Below are positions 12,821-26,392 of a stretch of DNA of 64,000 bases, piece after piece (the first letter of the stretch is position 1; each line of letters opens with the position of its first letter). A program made the position numbers and the translations under genes. The stretch lies in NCBI RefSeq assembly GCF_043290135.1, contig NW_027464603.1, positions 2,829,501 through 2,893,500 on the forward strand. Reading direction: 5' to 3'. This DNA comes from Rhipicephalus microplus (lineage: Eukaryota > Arthropoda > Arachnida > Ixodida > Ixodidae). Below the pieces are notes generated by a model, which was given only the letters and a program-made list of their open reading frames with translations, was not told the DNA's origin and did no database searches.

Positions 12821-14838
12821 ATAACTAGGAACTCCACAACTAGAAACTCCACAACTGCAGACTCCACAACTACAAACTTCACAACTAGAAACTACACAAC
12901 CAGAAACTCCGCAACTAGAAACTCCACAACTGGAAATTTCACAACCAGAGACTCAACAACTAGATACTCCACAACTAAAAACTCCACAACTAGAAACTCC
13001 ACAACTAGAAACTCCACAACTAGAAACTCCGCAACTAGAAACCCAACAACTAGAAACTCCACAACTAGGAACTACACACCTATAAATTCCACAACTTGAA
13101 ACTCCACAACTAGAAACTCAACAACTTGACACTCCACACCTGCAAACTCCGCAACTAGAAACTCCACAACTAGAAACTTCACAACTAGAAACTATGCAAC
13201 TAGAAACTCGGCAACTAGAAACTCCACAGCTAGAACATCCGCAACTAGAAACTCTGCAACTAGAAACTCCGCAAATAGAAACTCCACAACTAGAGACTCC
13301 GCAACTAGAAACTCCACAACTAGAAACTCCACAACTAGAAACTCTGCAACTAGAAACTCCCCAGCTAGAACGTCCGCAACTAGAAACTCTGCAACTAGAA
13401 ACTCCGCAACTAGAAACTCCACAACTAGAGACTCCACAACTAGAGACTCCGCAACTAAAAACTCCACAGCTAGAAACTCCGCAACTAGAAACTCCGCAAC
13501 TAGAATCTCCACAACTAGATAGTCCACAGCTATAAACTCCACAACTTGAAACTCTGCAACTCAAAACTCTGCAACTAGAAAATCCCCAACTAGAAACTAC
13601 ACAACTAGAATCTCCGCAACTCGAAACTGCGCAACTACAAAATCCACAACTAGAAACTTGACAATTGGGAACTCCGCAACTAGAAAATCTACAACTAGAA
13701 ACTCGAAAACTAAAAACTCCCACTAGAAACTCCACAACTAGAAACTCCACAACTAGACACTTTGTAACTAGAAACTCCACAACTAGACACTCCACAACTA
13801 GAAAACTCCGCAACTAGAAACTCCACGACTAGACACTCCACAGCTTGAGACTCCACAACGACAGACTCCGCAACGAGAAACTCTGCAACTAGAAACTGCA
13901 CAGCAAGAAACTTGCAACTCGAAACTCTGCAACCAGAAACTCCGCAACTAGAAACTCCACAGCTACAAACTCCCCAACTAGAAACTCCACAACTAGAGAC
14001 TCCACAACTAGAAACTCCATGACTAGAAACTCCAGAGTTATAAACTACACAGCTAGAAACTCCACAACTTGAGACTTTGCAACTAGAAACTCGGCAACTA
14101 GAAACTTAACAACTAGAAACTCCACAACTAGAAACTTCACAACTAGAAACTCCACAACTTGAAACACCACAACTAGATACTCCGCAACTACAAATTCTAC
14201 AACTAGAAACTCCACAACTAGAAACTCTATAACTAGAAACTCCACAACTAGAGAATCCATAACTAGGAACTCCACAAATAGAAACTCCACAGCTACAGAC
14301 TCCACAACTACAGACTCCACAACTAGAAACTCCACAGCTAGAGACTCCACAACTAGAAACTCCACAAATACGAACCCCACGAATACGAACCCCGCAACTA
14401 GAAGCTCCATAACTAGAAACTCCGCAACTAGAAACTCCACAACTTGAGACTTCGCAACTAGAAACTCCACAACTAGAAACACCACAACTAGAGACTCCAA
14501 AACTACAAACTCCACAACTAGAACCTCACAACTAGAAACTCCACGACTAGAAACTCCACAACTTGGGACTTCGCAACTAGAAACTCCACAACTTGAGACT
14601 TCGCAACTAAAAACTGCGCAACTAGAAACTCCGCAACTAGAAACTCCACAACTAGAGAATCCATAACTTGAAACACCACAACTAGATACTCCACAACTAC
14701 AAATTCCACATCTAGAAACTCCAAATTTAGAAACTCCGCAACTAGAAACTCCGCAACTTGAAACTCCACAACTAGAGACTCCATAACTAGGAACTCCACA
14801 ACTAGAAACTCCACAACTACAGACTCCACAACTAGAAA
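12541..14838 (+). repeat. 2.3-kb block, left copy of a pair 7.18 kb apart
   Basis: The partner is 19,770-22,007. Offsets are 7,229 bp at the left edge, 7,184 bp through most of the block (CTGCAG at 12,855 and 20,039) and 7,169 bp at the right (M marker 14,390 and 21,559). The changes are a 45-bp loss near 19,934 and a 15-bp loss near 21,030 in the right copy. The left edge overlaps the end of the trimer because the flanking strings are related. Confidence 0.87.
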
Positions 14839-15949
14839 CTCCGCAACTAGAAACCCAGCAACTAAAACTCCACAACTAGAAACTCCACACCTATAAATTC
14901 CACAACTTGAAATTCCACAACCAGAAACTCCACAACTAGAAACACCACACCTAGAAACTCCGCAACTAGAAACTCCACAACTAGAAACTCCACAACTAGA
15001 AAGTATGCAACTAGAAACTCCGCAAATAGAAACTCCGCAACTAGAAACTCCACAGCTAGAGACTCCATAACTAGGAACTGCACAACCAGAAACTCCACAA
15101 CAACAGACTCCACAACTACAAACTCCACAACTAGAAACTCCACGACTGGAAACTCGGCAACTAGAAACTCCGCAACTAGAAACTCCACAACTAGATACTC
15201 CACAAATTGAAACACCACAACTAGATACTCCACAACTACAAACTCCACAACTAGAAACTCCACAACTAAAAACTCCGCAACTAGAAACTCCACAACTTGA
15301 AACACCACAACTAGATACTCAACAACTACAAATTCCACAACTAGAAACTCCAAATTTAGAGACTCCGCAACTAGAAAATCCGCAACTTGAAACTCCACAA
15401 CTAGAGACTCCATAACTAGGAACTCCAACACTAGAAACTCCAAATTTAGAAACTCCGCAACTAGACACTCCGCAACTAGAAACTCCACAACCAGAAACTC
15501 CGCAACTAGAAACTCCACAACTAGAAATTCCACAACCAGAGACTCAACAACTAGAGACTCCACACCTAGAAACTCCGCAACTAGAAACTCCACAACTAGA
15601 AACTTCACAACTAGAAACTATGCAACTAGAAACTCCGCAACTAGAAACTCCACAGCTAGAACGTCCGCAACTAGAAACTCTGCAACTAGAAACTCCGCAA
15701 CTAGAAACTCCACAGCTAGAAACTCCACAAGTAGAAACTCCACAACTAGAAACTCCACAACTAGAGACTCCACAACTAGAGACTACGCAACCAGAAACTC
15801 CACAGCTAGAAACTCCGCAACTAGAAACTCCGCACTTAGAAACTCCACAGAGACTCCGCAACTAGAAACTCCACAACTAGAAACTCCACAACTAGAAACT
15901 ATGCAACTAGAAACTCCGCAACTAGAAACTCCACAGCTAGAACGTCCGC
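14839..15949 (+). repeat. M-type block related to 43.77-44.91 kb
   Basis: It follows the variant order of 43,770-44,907, including CTCCAACACTAG at about 15,423 and the 4-bp-deleted landmark CCACAGAGACTCC at 15,845. Offset to the right copy grows from 28,892 to 29,042, consistent with a 150-bp (ten-unit) loss here near 15,560. The right part, 15,620-15,861, recurs at 27,206, 31,279, 36,445 and 44,662. Confidence 0.78.
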
Positions 15950-18196
15950 AACTAGAAACTCCACAACTAGAAACTCCACAACTTGGGACTTCGGAACTAG
16001 AAACTCCACAAATAGAAACTCCACAACTACAAACCTCACAACTAGAAACTCCACAACTAGAAACTCCGCAACTAGAAACTCCACAGCTAGAAACTCCACA
16101 ACTTGAGACTTCGCAACTAGAAACTCGGCAACTAGAAACTCCACAACTAGAAACTCCACAAATTGAAACACCAAAACTAGATACTCCACAACTACAAACT
16201 CCACAACTATAAACTCCACAACTAAATCTCCGCAACTAGAAACTCCACAACTAAAAACTCCACAACTAGAGACTCCATATTTTGAAACACCACAACTACA
16301 TACTCCACAACTACAAATTCCACATCTAGAAACTCCAAATTTAGAAACTCCGCAACTAGAAACTCCGCAACTTGAAACTCCACAACTAGAGACCCCATAA
16401 CTAGGAACTCCACATTTACAAACTCCACAACTAGAAACTCCACAGCCGGAACCTCCACAACTAGAAACTCAACAACTAGAAACCCTGCAAATAGAAACTC
16501 CAAAACTAGAAACTCCACAACTAGACACTTCGCAACTAGAAACTCCACAACTAGAGACTCCACTAGAAAACTCCGCAACTAGAAACTCCACAACTACGAA
16601 CCTCACAACTTGAAACTACACAACTACAAACTCCGCAACTAGAAACTCCACAGCTGGAAACTCCACAACTTGAGACTTCGCAACTAGAAACTCGGCAACT
16701 AGAAACTCAACAACTAGAAACTCCACAACAAGAAACTCCACAGCTAGAAACTCAACAACTTGAAACACCACAACTAGATACTCCACAACTACAAATTCCA
16801 CAACTAGAAACTCCAAATTTAGAAACTCCGCAACTAGAAACTCCGCAACTTGACACTCCACAACTACAGTCTCCATAACTAGGAACTCCACAACTAGAAA
16901 CTCCACAACTACAGACTCCACAACTAGAAACTCCACAACCAGAAACTCCGCAACTAGAAACTCCACAACTAGAAATTCCACAAACAGAGACTCAACAACT
17001 AGAGACTCCACAACTAAAGACTCCACAACTAGAAACTCCACAACTAAAAACTCCACAACTAGAAACTATGCAACTAGAAACTCCACAGCTAGAGACTCCA
17101 TAACTAGGAAATCCACAACTAGAAACTCCACAACTACAGACTCCACAACTACAAACTCCAAATTTAGAAACTCCGCAACTAGAAACTCCGCAACTTGAAA
17201 CTCCACAACTAGAGACTCCGTAACTAGCAACTCCACAAATAAAAACTCCACAACTACAAACTCCACAACTAGAAACTCCACAACCGGAAAATCCGCAATC
17301 CGCAACTAGAAACTCCGCAACAAGAAACTCCACAACTAGAAATTGCACAACAAAAAACTCCACAACTAGCAACTCCACAACTAGAATCTCCACAACTAGA
17401 AACTCCACAACTAGAAACTCCACAACTAGAAACCCGGAATCGAAACTCCACAACTAGAAACCCGGCAAATCGAAACTCCACAACTAGACACTTCGCAACT
17501 AGAAACTCCACAACTACAGACTCCAATAGAAAACTCCGCAACTAGAAAGTCCACAACTACGAACCTCACAACTTGAAACTCCACAACTAGAAACTCCGCA
17601 ACTAGAAACTCCACAGCTAGAAACTCCACAACTTGAGACTTCGCAACTAGAAACTCGGCAACTAGAAACTCAACAACTAGAAACTCCACAACTAGAAACT
17701 TCACAACTAGAAACTCCACAACTTGAAACACCACAACTAGATACTCCGCAACTACAATTTCCACAACTAGAAACTCCACAACTAGAAACTCCTTAACTAG
17801 AAACTGCCCAACAGGAAACTCGACAACTAGAGACTTCATAACTGGGAACTCCACAACTAGAAACTCCACAACTACAGACTCCACAACTACACACTCCACA
17901 ACTAGAAACTCCACAGCTAGAGACTCCACAACTAGAAACTCCACAAATACGAACCCCACAACTACGATTCCCACAACTAGAAACTCCACAACTAGAAACT
18001 CCACAACTTGAGACTTCGCAACTAGAAACTCCACAACTAGAAACTCCACAACTAGAAACTCCACAACTACGAACCTCACAACTAGAAACTCCACAACTAG
18101 AAACTCCACAACTTGGGACTTCGCAACTAGAAACTCCACAAATAGAAACTCAACAACTACAAACCTCACAACTAGAAACTCCACAACTAGAAACTC
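15950..18196 (+). repeat. 2.2-kb HOR block, right copy of 3320-5530
   Basis: Offset to the left copy is 12,630 to 12,666 bp. A 7-bp duplication, ATCCGCAATCCGC, at about 17,291-17,303 is absent from the matching place in the left copy (near 4,632) and from the neighbouring tandem copy (near 18,717). It is therefore best read as an insertion in this copy alone. T marker at 17,806. Confidence 0.87.
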
Positions 18197-18530
18197 CACA
18201 ACTAAAAACTCCACAACTAGAAACTCCACAACTAGAAACTCAACAACTAGAAACCCTGCAAATAGAAACTCCACAACTAGAAACTCCACAACTAGACACT
18301 TCGCAACTAGAAACTCCACAACTAGAGACTCCACTAGAAAACTCCGCAACTAGAAACTCCACAACTACAAACCTCACAACTTGACACTCCACAACTAGAA
18401 ACTCCGCAACTGGAAACTCCACAGCTAGAAACTCCACAACTTGAGACTTCGCAACTAGAAACTCGGCAACTAGAAACTCAACAACTAGAAACTCCACAAC
18501 TAGAAACTCCACAACTAGAAACTCCACAAC
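17153..18530 (+). repeat. 1.4-kb tandem duplication, copy 1
   Basis: Tandem partner of 18,579-19,934. Period is 1,426 bp left of the 7-bp insertion, 1,419 bp just after it and 1,404 bp for the rest. From about 17,430 to 18,349 the two copies look identical by eye. T markers at 17,806 and 19,210 keep the 1,404-bp spacing. It overlaps the right copy of the 12.66-kb pair, so the long duplication and the tandem step share material. Confidence 0.87.
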
Positions 18531-18578
18531 TTGAAACACCACAACTAGATTCTCCACAACTACAAATTCCACAACTAG

Positions 18579-19934
18579 AAACTCCAAATTTAGAAACTCC
18601 GCAACTAGAAACTCCGCAACTTGAAACTCCACAACTAGAGACTCCGTAACTAGCAACTCCACAAATAAAAACTCCACAACTACAAACTCCACAACTAGAA
18701 ACTCCACAACCGGAAAATCCGCAACTAGAAACTCCGCAACAAGAAACTCCACAACTAGAAATTGCACAACAAAAAACTCCACAACTAGAAACTCCACAAC
18801 TAGAATCTCCACAACTAGAAACTCCACAACTAGAAACCCGGAATCGAAACTCCACAACTAGAAACCCGGCAAATCGAAACTCCACAACTAGACACTTCGC
18901 AACTAGAAACTCCACAACTACAGACTCCAATAGAAAACTCCGCAACTAGAAAGTCCACAACTACGAACCTCACAACTTGAAACTCCACAACTAGAAACTC
19001 CGCAACTAGAAACTCCACAGCTAGAAACTCCACAACTTGAGACTTCGCAACTAGAAACTCGGCAACTAGAAACTCAACAACTAGAAACTCCACAACTAGA
19101 AACTTCACAACTAGAAACTCCACAACTTGAAACACCACAACTAGATACTCCGCAACTACAATTTCCACAACTAGAAACTCCACAACTAGAAACTCCTTAA
19201 CTAGAAACTGCCCAACAGGAAACTCGACAACTAGAGACTTCATAACTGGGAACTCCACAACTAGAAACTCCACAACTACAGACTCCACAACTACACACTC
19301 CACAACTAGAAACTCCACAGCTAGAGACTCCACAACTAGAAACTCCACAAATACGAACCCCACAACTACGATTCCCACAACTAGAAACTCCACAACTAGA
19401 AACTCCACAACTTGAGACTTCGCAACTAGAAACTCCACAACTAGAAACTCCACAACTAGAAACTCCACAACTACGAACCTCACAACTAGAAACTCCACAA
19501 CTAGAAACTCCACAACTTGGGACTTCGCAACTAGAAACTCCACAAATAGAAACTCAACAACTACAAACCTCACAACTAGAAACTCCACAACTAGAAACTC
19601 CACAACTAAAAACTCCACAACTAGAAACTCCACAACTAGAAACTCAACAACTAGAAACCCTGCAAATAGAAACTCCACAACTAGAAACTCCACAACTAGA
19701 CACTTCGCAACTAGAAACTCCACAACTAGAGACTCCACTAGAAAACTCCGCAACTAGAAACTCCACAACTACAAACCTCACAACTTGACACTCCACAACT
19801 AGAAACTCCGCAACTGGAAACTCCACAGCTAGAAACTCCACAACTTGAGACTTCGCAACTAGAAACTCGGCAACTAGAAACTCAACAACTAGAAACTCCA
19901 CAACTAGAAACTCCACAACTAGAAACTCCACAAC
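18579..19934 (+). repeat. 1.4-kb tandem duplication, copy 2
   Basis: Second copy of the unit at 17,153-18,530. It lacks the 7-bp insertion and one 15-bp unit of copy 1. The match stops at about 19,934, the same point where a 45-bp deletion separates the following block from its homologue near 12,700, so this is a probable exchange junction. Confidence 0.87.
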
Positions 19935-22007
19935 TAGAAACTCCAAATTTAGAAACTCCGCAACTAGAAACTCCGCAACTTGAAACTCCACAACTAGAGA
20001 CTCCATAACTAGGAACTCCACAACTAGAAACTCCACAACTGCAGACTCCACAACTACAAACTTCACAACTAGAAACTCCACAACCAGAAACTCCGCAACT
20101 AGAAACTCCACAACTGGAAATTTCACAACCAGAGACTCAACAACTAGAGACTCCACAACTAAAAACTCCACAACTAGAAACTCCACAACTAGAAACTCCA
20201 CAACTAGAAACTCCGCAACTAGAAACCCAACAACTAGAAACTCCACAACTAGGAACTACACACCTTTAAATTCCACAACTTGAAACTCCACAACTAGAAA
20301 CTCAACAACTTGACACTCCACACCTGCAAACTCCGCAACTAGAAACTCCACAACTAGAAACTTCACAACTAGAAACTATGCAACTAGAAACTCGGCAACT
20401 AGAAACTCCACAGCTAGAACATCCGCAACTAGAAACTCTGCAACTAGAAACTCCGCAACTAGAAACTCCACAACTAGAGACTCCGCAACTAGAAACTCCA
20501 CAACTAGAAACTCCACAACTAGAAACTCTGCAACTAGAAACTCCCCAGCTAGAACGTCCGCAACTAGAAACTCTGCAACTAGAAACTCCGCAACTAGAAA
20601 CTCCACAACTAGAGACTCCACAACTAGAGACTCCGCAACTAAAAACTCCACAGCTAGAAACTCCGCAACTAGAAACTCCGCAACTAGAATCTCCACAACT
20701 AGAGAGTCCACAGCTATAAACTCCACAAGTTGAAACTCTGCAACTCAAAACTCTGCAACTAGAAAATCCCCAACTAGAAACTACACAACTAGAATCTCCG
20801 CAACTCGAAACTGCGCAACTACAAAATCCACAACTAGAAACTTGACAATTGGGAACTCCGCAACTAGAAAATCTACAACTAGAAACTCGAAAACTAAAAA
20901 CTCCCACTAGAAACTCCACAACTAGAAACTCCACAACTAGACACTTTGTAACTAGAAACTCCACAACTAGACACTCCACAACTAGAAAACTCCGCAACTA
21001 GAAACTCCACGACTAGACACTCCACAGCTTGAGACTCCACAACGAGAAACTCTGCAACTAGAAACTGCACAGCTAGAAACTTGCAACTCGAAACTCTGCA
21101 ACCAGAAACTCCGCAACTAGAAACTCCACAGCTACAAACTCCCCAACTAGAAACTCCACAACTAGAGACTCCACAACTAGAAACTCCATGACTAGAAACT
21201 CCAGAGTTATAAACTACACAGCTAGAAACTCCACAACTTGAGACTTTGCAACTAGAAACTCGGCAACTAGAAACTTAACAACTAGAAACTCCACAACTAG
21301 AAACTTCACAACTAGAAACTTTACAACTTGAAACACCACAACTAGATACTCCGCAACTACAAATTCTACAACTAGAAACTCCACAACTAGAAACTCTATA
21401 ACTAGAAACTCCACAACTAGAGAATCCATAACTAGGAACTCCACAAATAGAAACTCCACAGCTACAGACTCCACAACTACAGACTCCACAACTAGAAACT
21501 CCACAGCTAGAGACTCCACAACTAGAAACTCCACAAATACGAACCCCCCGAATACGAACCCCGCAACTAGAAGCTCCATAACTAGAAACTCCGCAACTAG
21601 AAACTCCACAACTTGAGACTTCGCAACTAGAAACTCCACAACTAGAAACACCACAACTAGAGACTCCAAAACTACAAACTCCACAACTAGAACCTCACAA
21701 CTAGAAACTCCACGACTAGAAACTCCACAACTTGGGACTTCGCAACTAGAAACTCCACAACTTGAGACTTCGCAACTAAAAACTGCGCAACTAGAACCTC
21801 CGCAACTAGAAACTCCACAACTAGAGAATCCATAACTTGAAACACCAAAACTAGATACTCCACAACTACAAATTCCACATCTAGAAACTCCAAATTTAGA
21901 AACTCCGCAACTAGAAACTCCGCAACTTGAAACTCCACAACTAGAGACTCCATAACTAGGAACTCCACAACTAGAAACTCCACAACTACAGACTCCACAA
22001 CTAGAAA
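19770..22007 (+). repeat. 2.2-kb block, right copy of 12541-14838
   Basis: Same variant order as the left copy, with the CTGCAG variant at 20,039 and the M marker at 21,559. It contains CTTGAAATTT-type and CCCCCCG base changes not seen in the left copy (for example AACCCCCCG near 21,543). It ends where the left copy goes on with CCGCAACTAGAAACCC and this one with CTACAACTAG. Confidence 0.86.
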
Positions 22008-24847
22008 CTCTACAACTAGAAACTCCACAACCAGAAACTCCGCAACTAGAAACTCCACAACTAGAAATTCCACAACCAGAGACTCAACAACTAGAGACTC
22101 CACAACTAAAAACTCCACAACTAGAAACTCCACAACTAGAAACTCCACACCTAGAAACTCCGCAACTAGAAACTCCACAACTAGAAACTATGCAACTAGA
22201 AACTCCACAGCTAGAGACTCTATAACTAGGAACTCCACAACTAGAAACTCCACAACTACAGACTCCACAACTACAAACTCCAAATTTAGAAACTCAGCAA
22301 CTAGAAACTCCGCAACTTGAAACTCCACAACTAGAGACTCCGTAACTAGGAACTCCACAACTAAAAACTCCACAACTACAAACTCCACAACTAGAAACTC
22401 CACAACCGGAAAATACGCAACTAGAAACTCCGCAACAAGAAACTCCACAACTAGAAATTCCACAACTAAAAACTCCACAACTAGAAACTCCACAACTAGA
22501 ATCTCCACAACTAGAAACTCCACAACTAGAAACTCCACAACTAGAAACCCGGCAAATCGAAACTCCACAACTAGAAACCCGGCAAATCAAAACTCCACAA
22601 CTAGACACTTCGCAACTAGAAACTCCACAACTACTGACTCCACTAGAAAACTCCGCAACTAGAAACTCCACAACTACGAACCTCACAACTTGAAACTCCA
22701 CAACTAGAAACTCCGCAACTAGAAACTCCCCAGCTAGAAACTCCACAACTTGAGACTTCGCAACTAGAAACTCGGCAACTAGAAACTCAACAACTAGAAA
22801 CTCCACAACTAGAAACTGCACAACTAGAAACTCCACAACTTGAAACACCACAACTAGATACTCCACAACTACAAATTCCACAACTAGAAACTCCAAATTT
22901 AGAAACTCCGCAACTAGAAACTCCGCAACTTGAAACTCCACAACTAGAGACTCCATAACTAGGAACTTCACAACTAGAAACTCCATAACTTCAGACTCCA
23001 CAACTACAAACTTCACAACTAGAAACCCCACAACCAGAAACTCCGCAACTAGAAACTCCACAACTAGAAATTCCACAACCAGAGACTCAACAACTAGAGA
23101 CTCCACAACTAAAATCTCCACAACTAGAAACTCCACAACTAGAAACTCCACAACTAGAAACTCCGTAACTAGGAACTCCACACCTATAAATTCCACAACT
23201 TGAAACTCCACAACTAAAAACTCAACAACTAGAAACTTCACACCTAGAAACTCCACAACTAGAAACTCCACAACAAGACACTTCGCAACTAGAAACTCCG
23301 CAAATAGACTCTCCACAACTAGAAAACTCCGCAACTAGAAACTCCACGACTAGACACTCCACAACTTGAGACTCCGCAACGACAGACGCCGCAACTAGAA
23401 ACTGCAACTAGAAACTGCGCAGCTAGAAACTTGAAACTCGAAACTCTGCAACTAGAAACTCTGCAACTAGAAACTCAACAACCAAGAACTCCACAACTGG
23501 AAACTTCACAACTAGAAACTCCCCAACTTGAAACACCACAACTAGATACTCCGCAACTACAATTTCCACAACTAGAAACTCCACAACTAGAAACTCCATA
23601 AATAGAAAATGCCCAACAGGAAACTCCACAACTAGAGACTTCATAACTGGGAACTCCACAACTAGAAACTCCACAACTACAGACTCCACTACACACTCCA
23701 CAACTACAAACCTCACAACTAGAAACTCCACAACTAGAAACTCCGCAACTAGAAACTCCACAGCTAGAAACTCCACAACTTGAGACTTCGCAACTAGAAA
23801 CTCAGCAACTAGAAACTCAACAACTAGAAACTCCAGAACTAGAAACTCCACAAATTGAAACACCAAAACTAGATACTCCACAACTACAAACTCCACAACT
23901 ATAAACTCCACAACTAAAAACTCCGCAACTAGAAACTCCACAACTAGAAACTCCACAACTAGAGACTCCATATTTTGAAACACCACAACTACATACTCCA
24001 CAACTACAAATTCCACATCTAGAAACTCCAAATTTAGAAACTCCGCAACTAGAAACTCCGCAACTTGAAACTCCACAACTAGAGACTCCATAACTAGGAA
24101 CTCCACAACTACAAACTCCACAACTAGAAACTCCACAACCGGAAACTCCGCAGCTAGAAACTCCACAACTAGAAACTCCGCAACTAGAAACTCCACAGCT
24201 AGAAACTCCACAACCTGAGACTTGGCAACTAGAAACTCGGCAACTAGAAACTCAACAACCAGAAACTCCACAACTAGAAACTCCACAACTAGATACTCCA
24301 CAACAACAAATTCCACAACTAGAAACTCCAAATTTAGAAACTCCACAACTGTAAACTCCACACCTATATATTCCACAACCTGAAACTCCACAACTAGAAA
24401 CTGAACAACTGGAAGCTCCACACCTAGAAACTCCGCAACTAGAAACTCCACAACTAGAAACTCCAAAACTAGAATCTATGCAACTAGAAACTCCACAGCT
24501 AGAGACTCCATAACTAGGAACTCCACAACTAGAAACTCAACAACTACGGACTCTACAACTACAAACTCCAAATTTAGAAACTCCGCAACTAGAAACTCCG
24601 CAACATGAAACTCCACAACTAGAGACTCCGTAACTAGGAACTCCACAACTAAAAACTCCACAACTACAAACTCCACAACTAGAAACTCCACAACCGGAAA
24701 ATCCGCATCTAGAAACTCCGCAACAAGAAACTCCACAACTAGAAATTCCACAACTAAAAACTCCACAACTAGAAACTCCACAACTAGAATCTCCACAACT
24801 AGAAACTCCACAACTAGAAACTCTACATCTTGAAACCCCACAACTAG
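22008..24847 (+). repeat. T-type block resembling the left and right flanks
   Basis: The portion 22,190-23,407 follows 1,518-2,720 at offsets of 20,672 to 20,702 bp, and 23,420-24,160 follows 2,720-3,780 and 54,530-55,510 with gaps. The T marker GCCCAACAGG is at 23,611 and is the last one before 54,849. The portion 24,476-24,841 again resembles 22,190-22,560. There is no sequence other than the satellite. Confidence 0.75.
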
Positions 24848-26392
24848 CTACTCCGCAACTACAAATTCCACAACTAGAAACTCCACAACTAGAACCTCCA
24901 TAACTAGAAACTCTGCAACAAGAAACTCCCCAACTAGAGACTCCATAACTAGGAACTCCACAACTAGAAACTCCACAGCTACAGACTGCAAAACTAGAAA
25001 CTCCACAGCTAGAGACTCCACAACTAGAAACTCCACAAATACGAACCCCACAAATACGAACCCCGCAACTAGAAGCTCCATAACTAGAAACTCCGCAACT
25101 AGAAACTCTACAACTTGAGACTTCGCAACTAGAAACTCCACTACTAGAAACACCACAACTAGAGATTCCACAACTACAAACTCCACAACTAGAAACTCCA
25201 CAACTACGAAACTCACAACTAGAAACTCCACAACTAGAAACTCCACAACTTGGGACTTCGCAACTAGAAACTCCACAACTTGAGACTTCGCAACTAGAAA
25301 CTCGGTAACTAGAAACTCCCCAACTAGAAACTCCACAACTAGAAACTCCACAAATTGAAACACCACAACTAGATACTCCACAAACACAAATTCCACAACT
25401 AGAAACTCCACATCTAAAAACTCAGCAACTAGAAACTCCGCAACTATTAACTCCACAACCAGAGACTCCATAACTTGAAACACCACAACTAGATACTGCA
25501 CAACTACAAATTCCACATCTAGAAGCTCCAAATTTAGAAACTCCGCATTTAGAAACTCCGCAACTTGAAACTCCACAACTACAGTCTCCATAACTAGGAA
25601 CTTCACAACTAGAAATTCCACAACTACAGGCTCCACAACTACAAACTTCACAACTAGAAACTCCACAACCAGAAACTCCGCAACTAGAAACTCCACAACT
25701 AGAAAATCCACAACCAGAGACTCAACAACTTGAGACTCCACAACTAAAAACTCCACAACTAGAAACTCCACAACTAGAAACTCAACAACTAGATACTCCG
25801 CAACTACAAATTCTACAACTAGAAACTCCACAACTAGAAACTCTATAACTAGAAACTCCACAACTAGAGACTCCATAACTAGGAACTCCACAACTAGAAA
25901 CTCCACAGCTACAGACATTACAACTACAGACTCTACAACTAGAAACTCCACAGCTAGAGACTCCACAACTAGAAACTCCACAAATACGAACCCCACGAAT
26001 ACAAACCCCGCCACTAGAAGCTCCATAACTAGAAACTCCACAACTAGAAACTCCACAACTTGAGACTTCGCAACTAGAAACTCCACAACTAGAAACACCA
26101 CAACTAGAGACTCCACAACTACAAACTCCACAACTAGAAACTCCACAACTAGGAACCTCACAACTAGAAACTCCACGACTAGAAACTCCACAACTTGGGA
26201 CTTCGCAACTAGAAACTCCACAATTGAGACTTCGCAACTAAAAACTCCGCAACTAGAAACTCCGCAACTAGAAACTCCACAACTAGAGAATCCATAACTT
26301 GAAACACCACAACTAGATACTCCACAACTACAAATTCCACATCTAGAAACTCCAAATTTAGAAACTCCGCAACTAGAAACTCCGCAACTTGA
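24848..26392 (+). repeat. M-type HOR material
   Basis: M markers lie at 25,061 and, in a variant form CCCCGCCACTAG, at 26,006. Words such as CTATTAACTCC near 25,444 and CGAACCCCACAAATACG are shared with 29-30 kb, 32-34 kb, 37-38 kb, 40-41 kb and 48-50 kb. At 26,221 there is a 1-bp-deleted landmark, CAATTGAGAC, also found at 38,767 and 47,240. Confidence 0.78.

Noticed and set aside
18560..18620. CAAATTTAG units as AT-rich replication-origin or attachment sites
   Set aside because: The variant is simply one word of the HOR, present dozens of times at regular places, with no accompanying origin or integrase-site structure.
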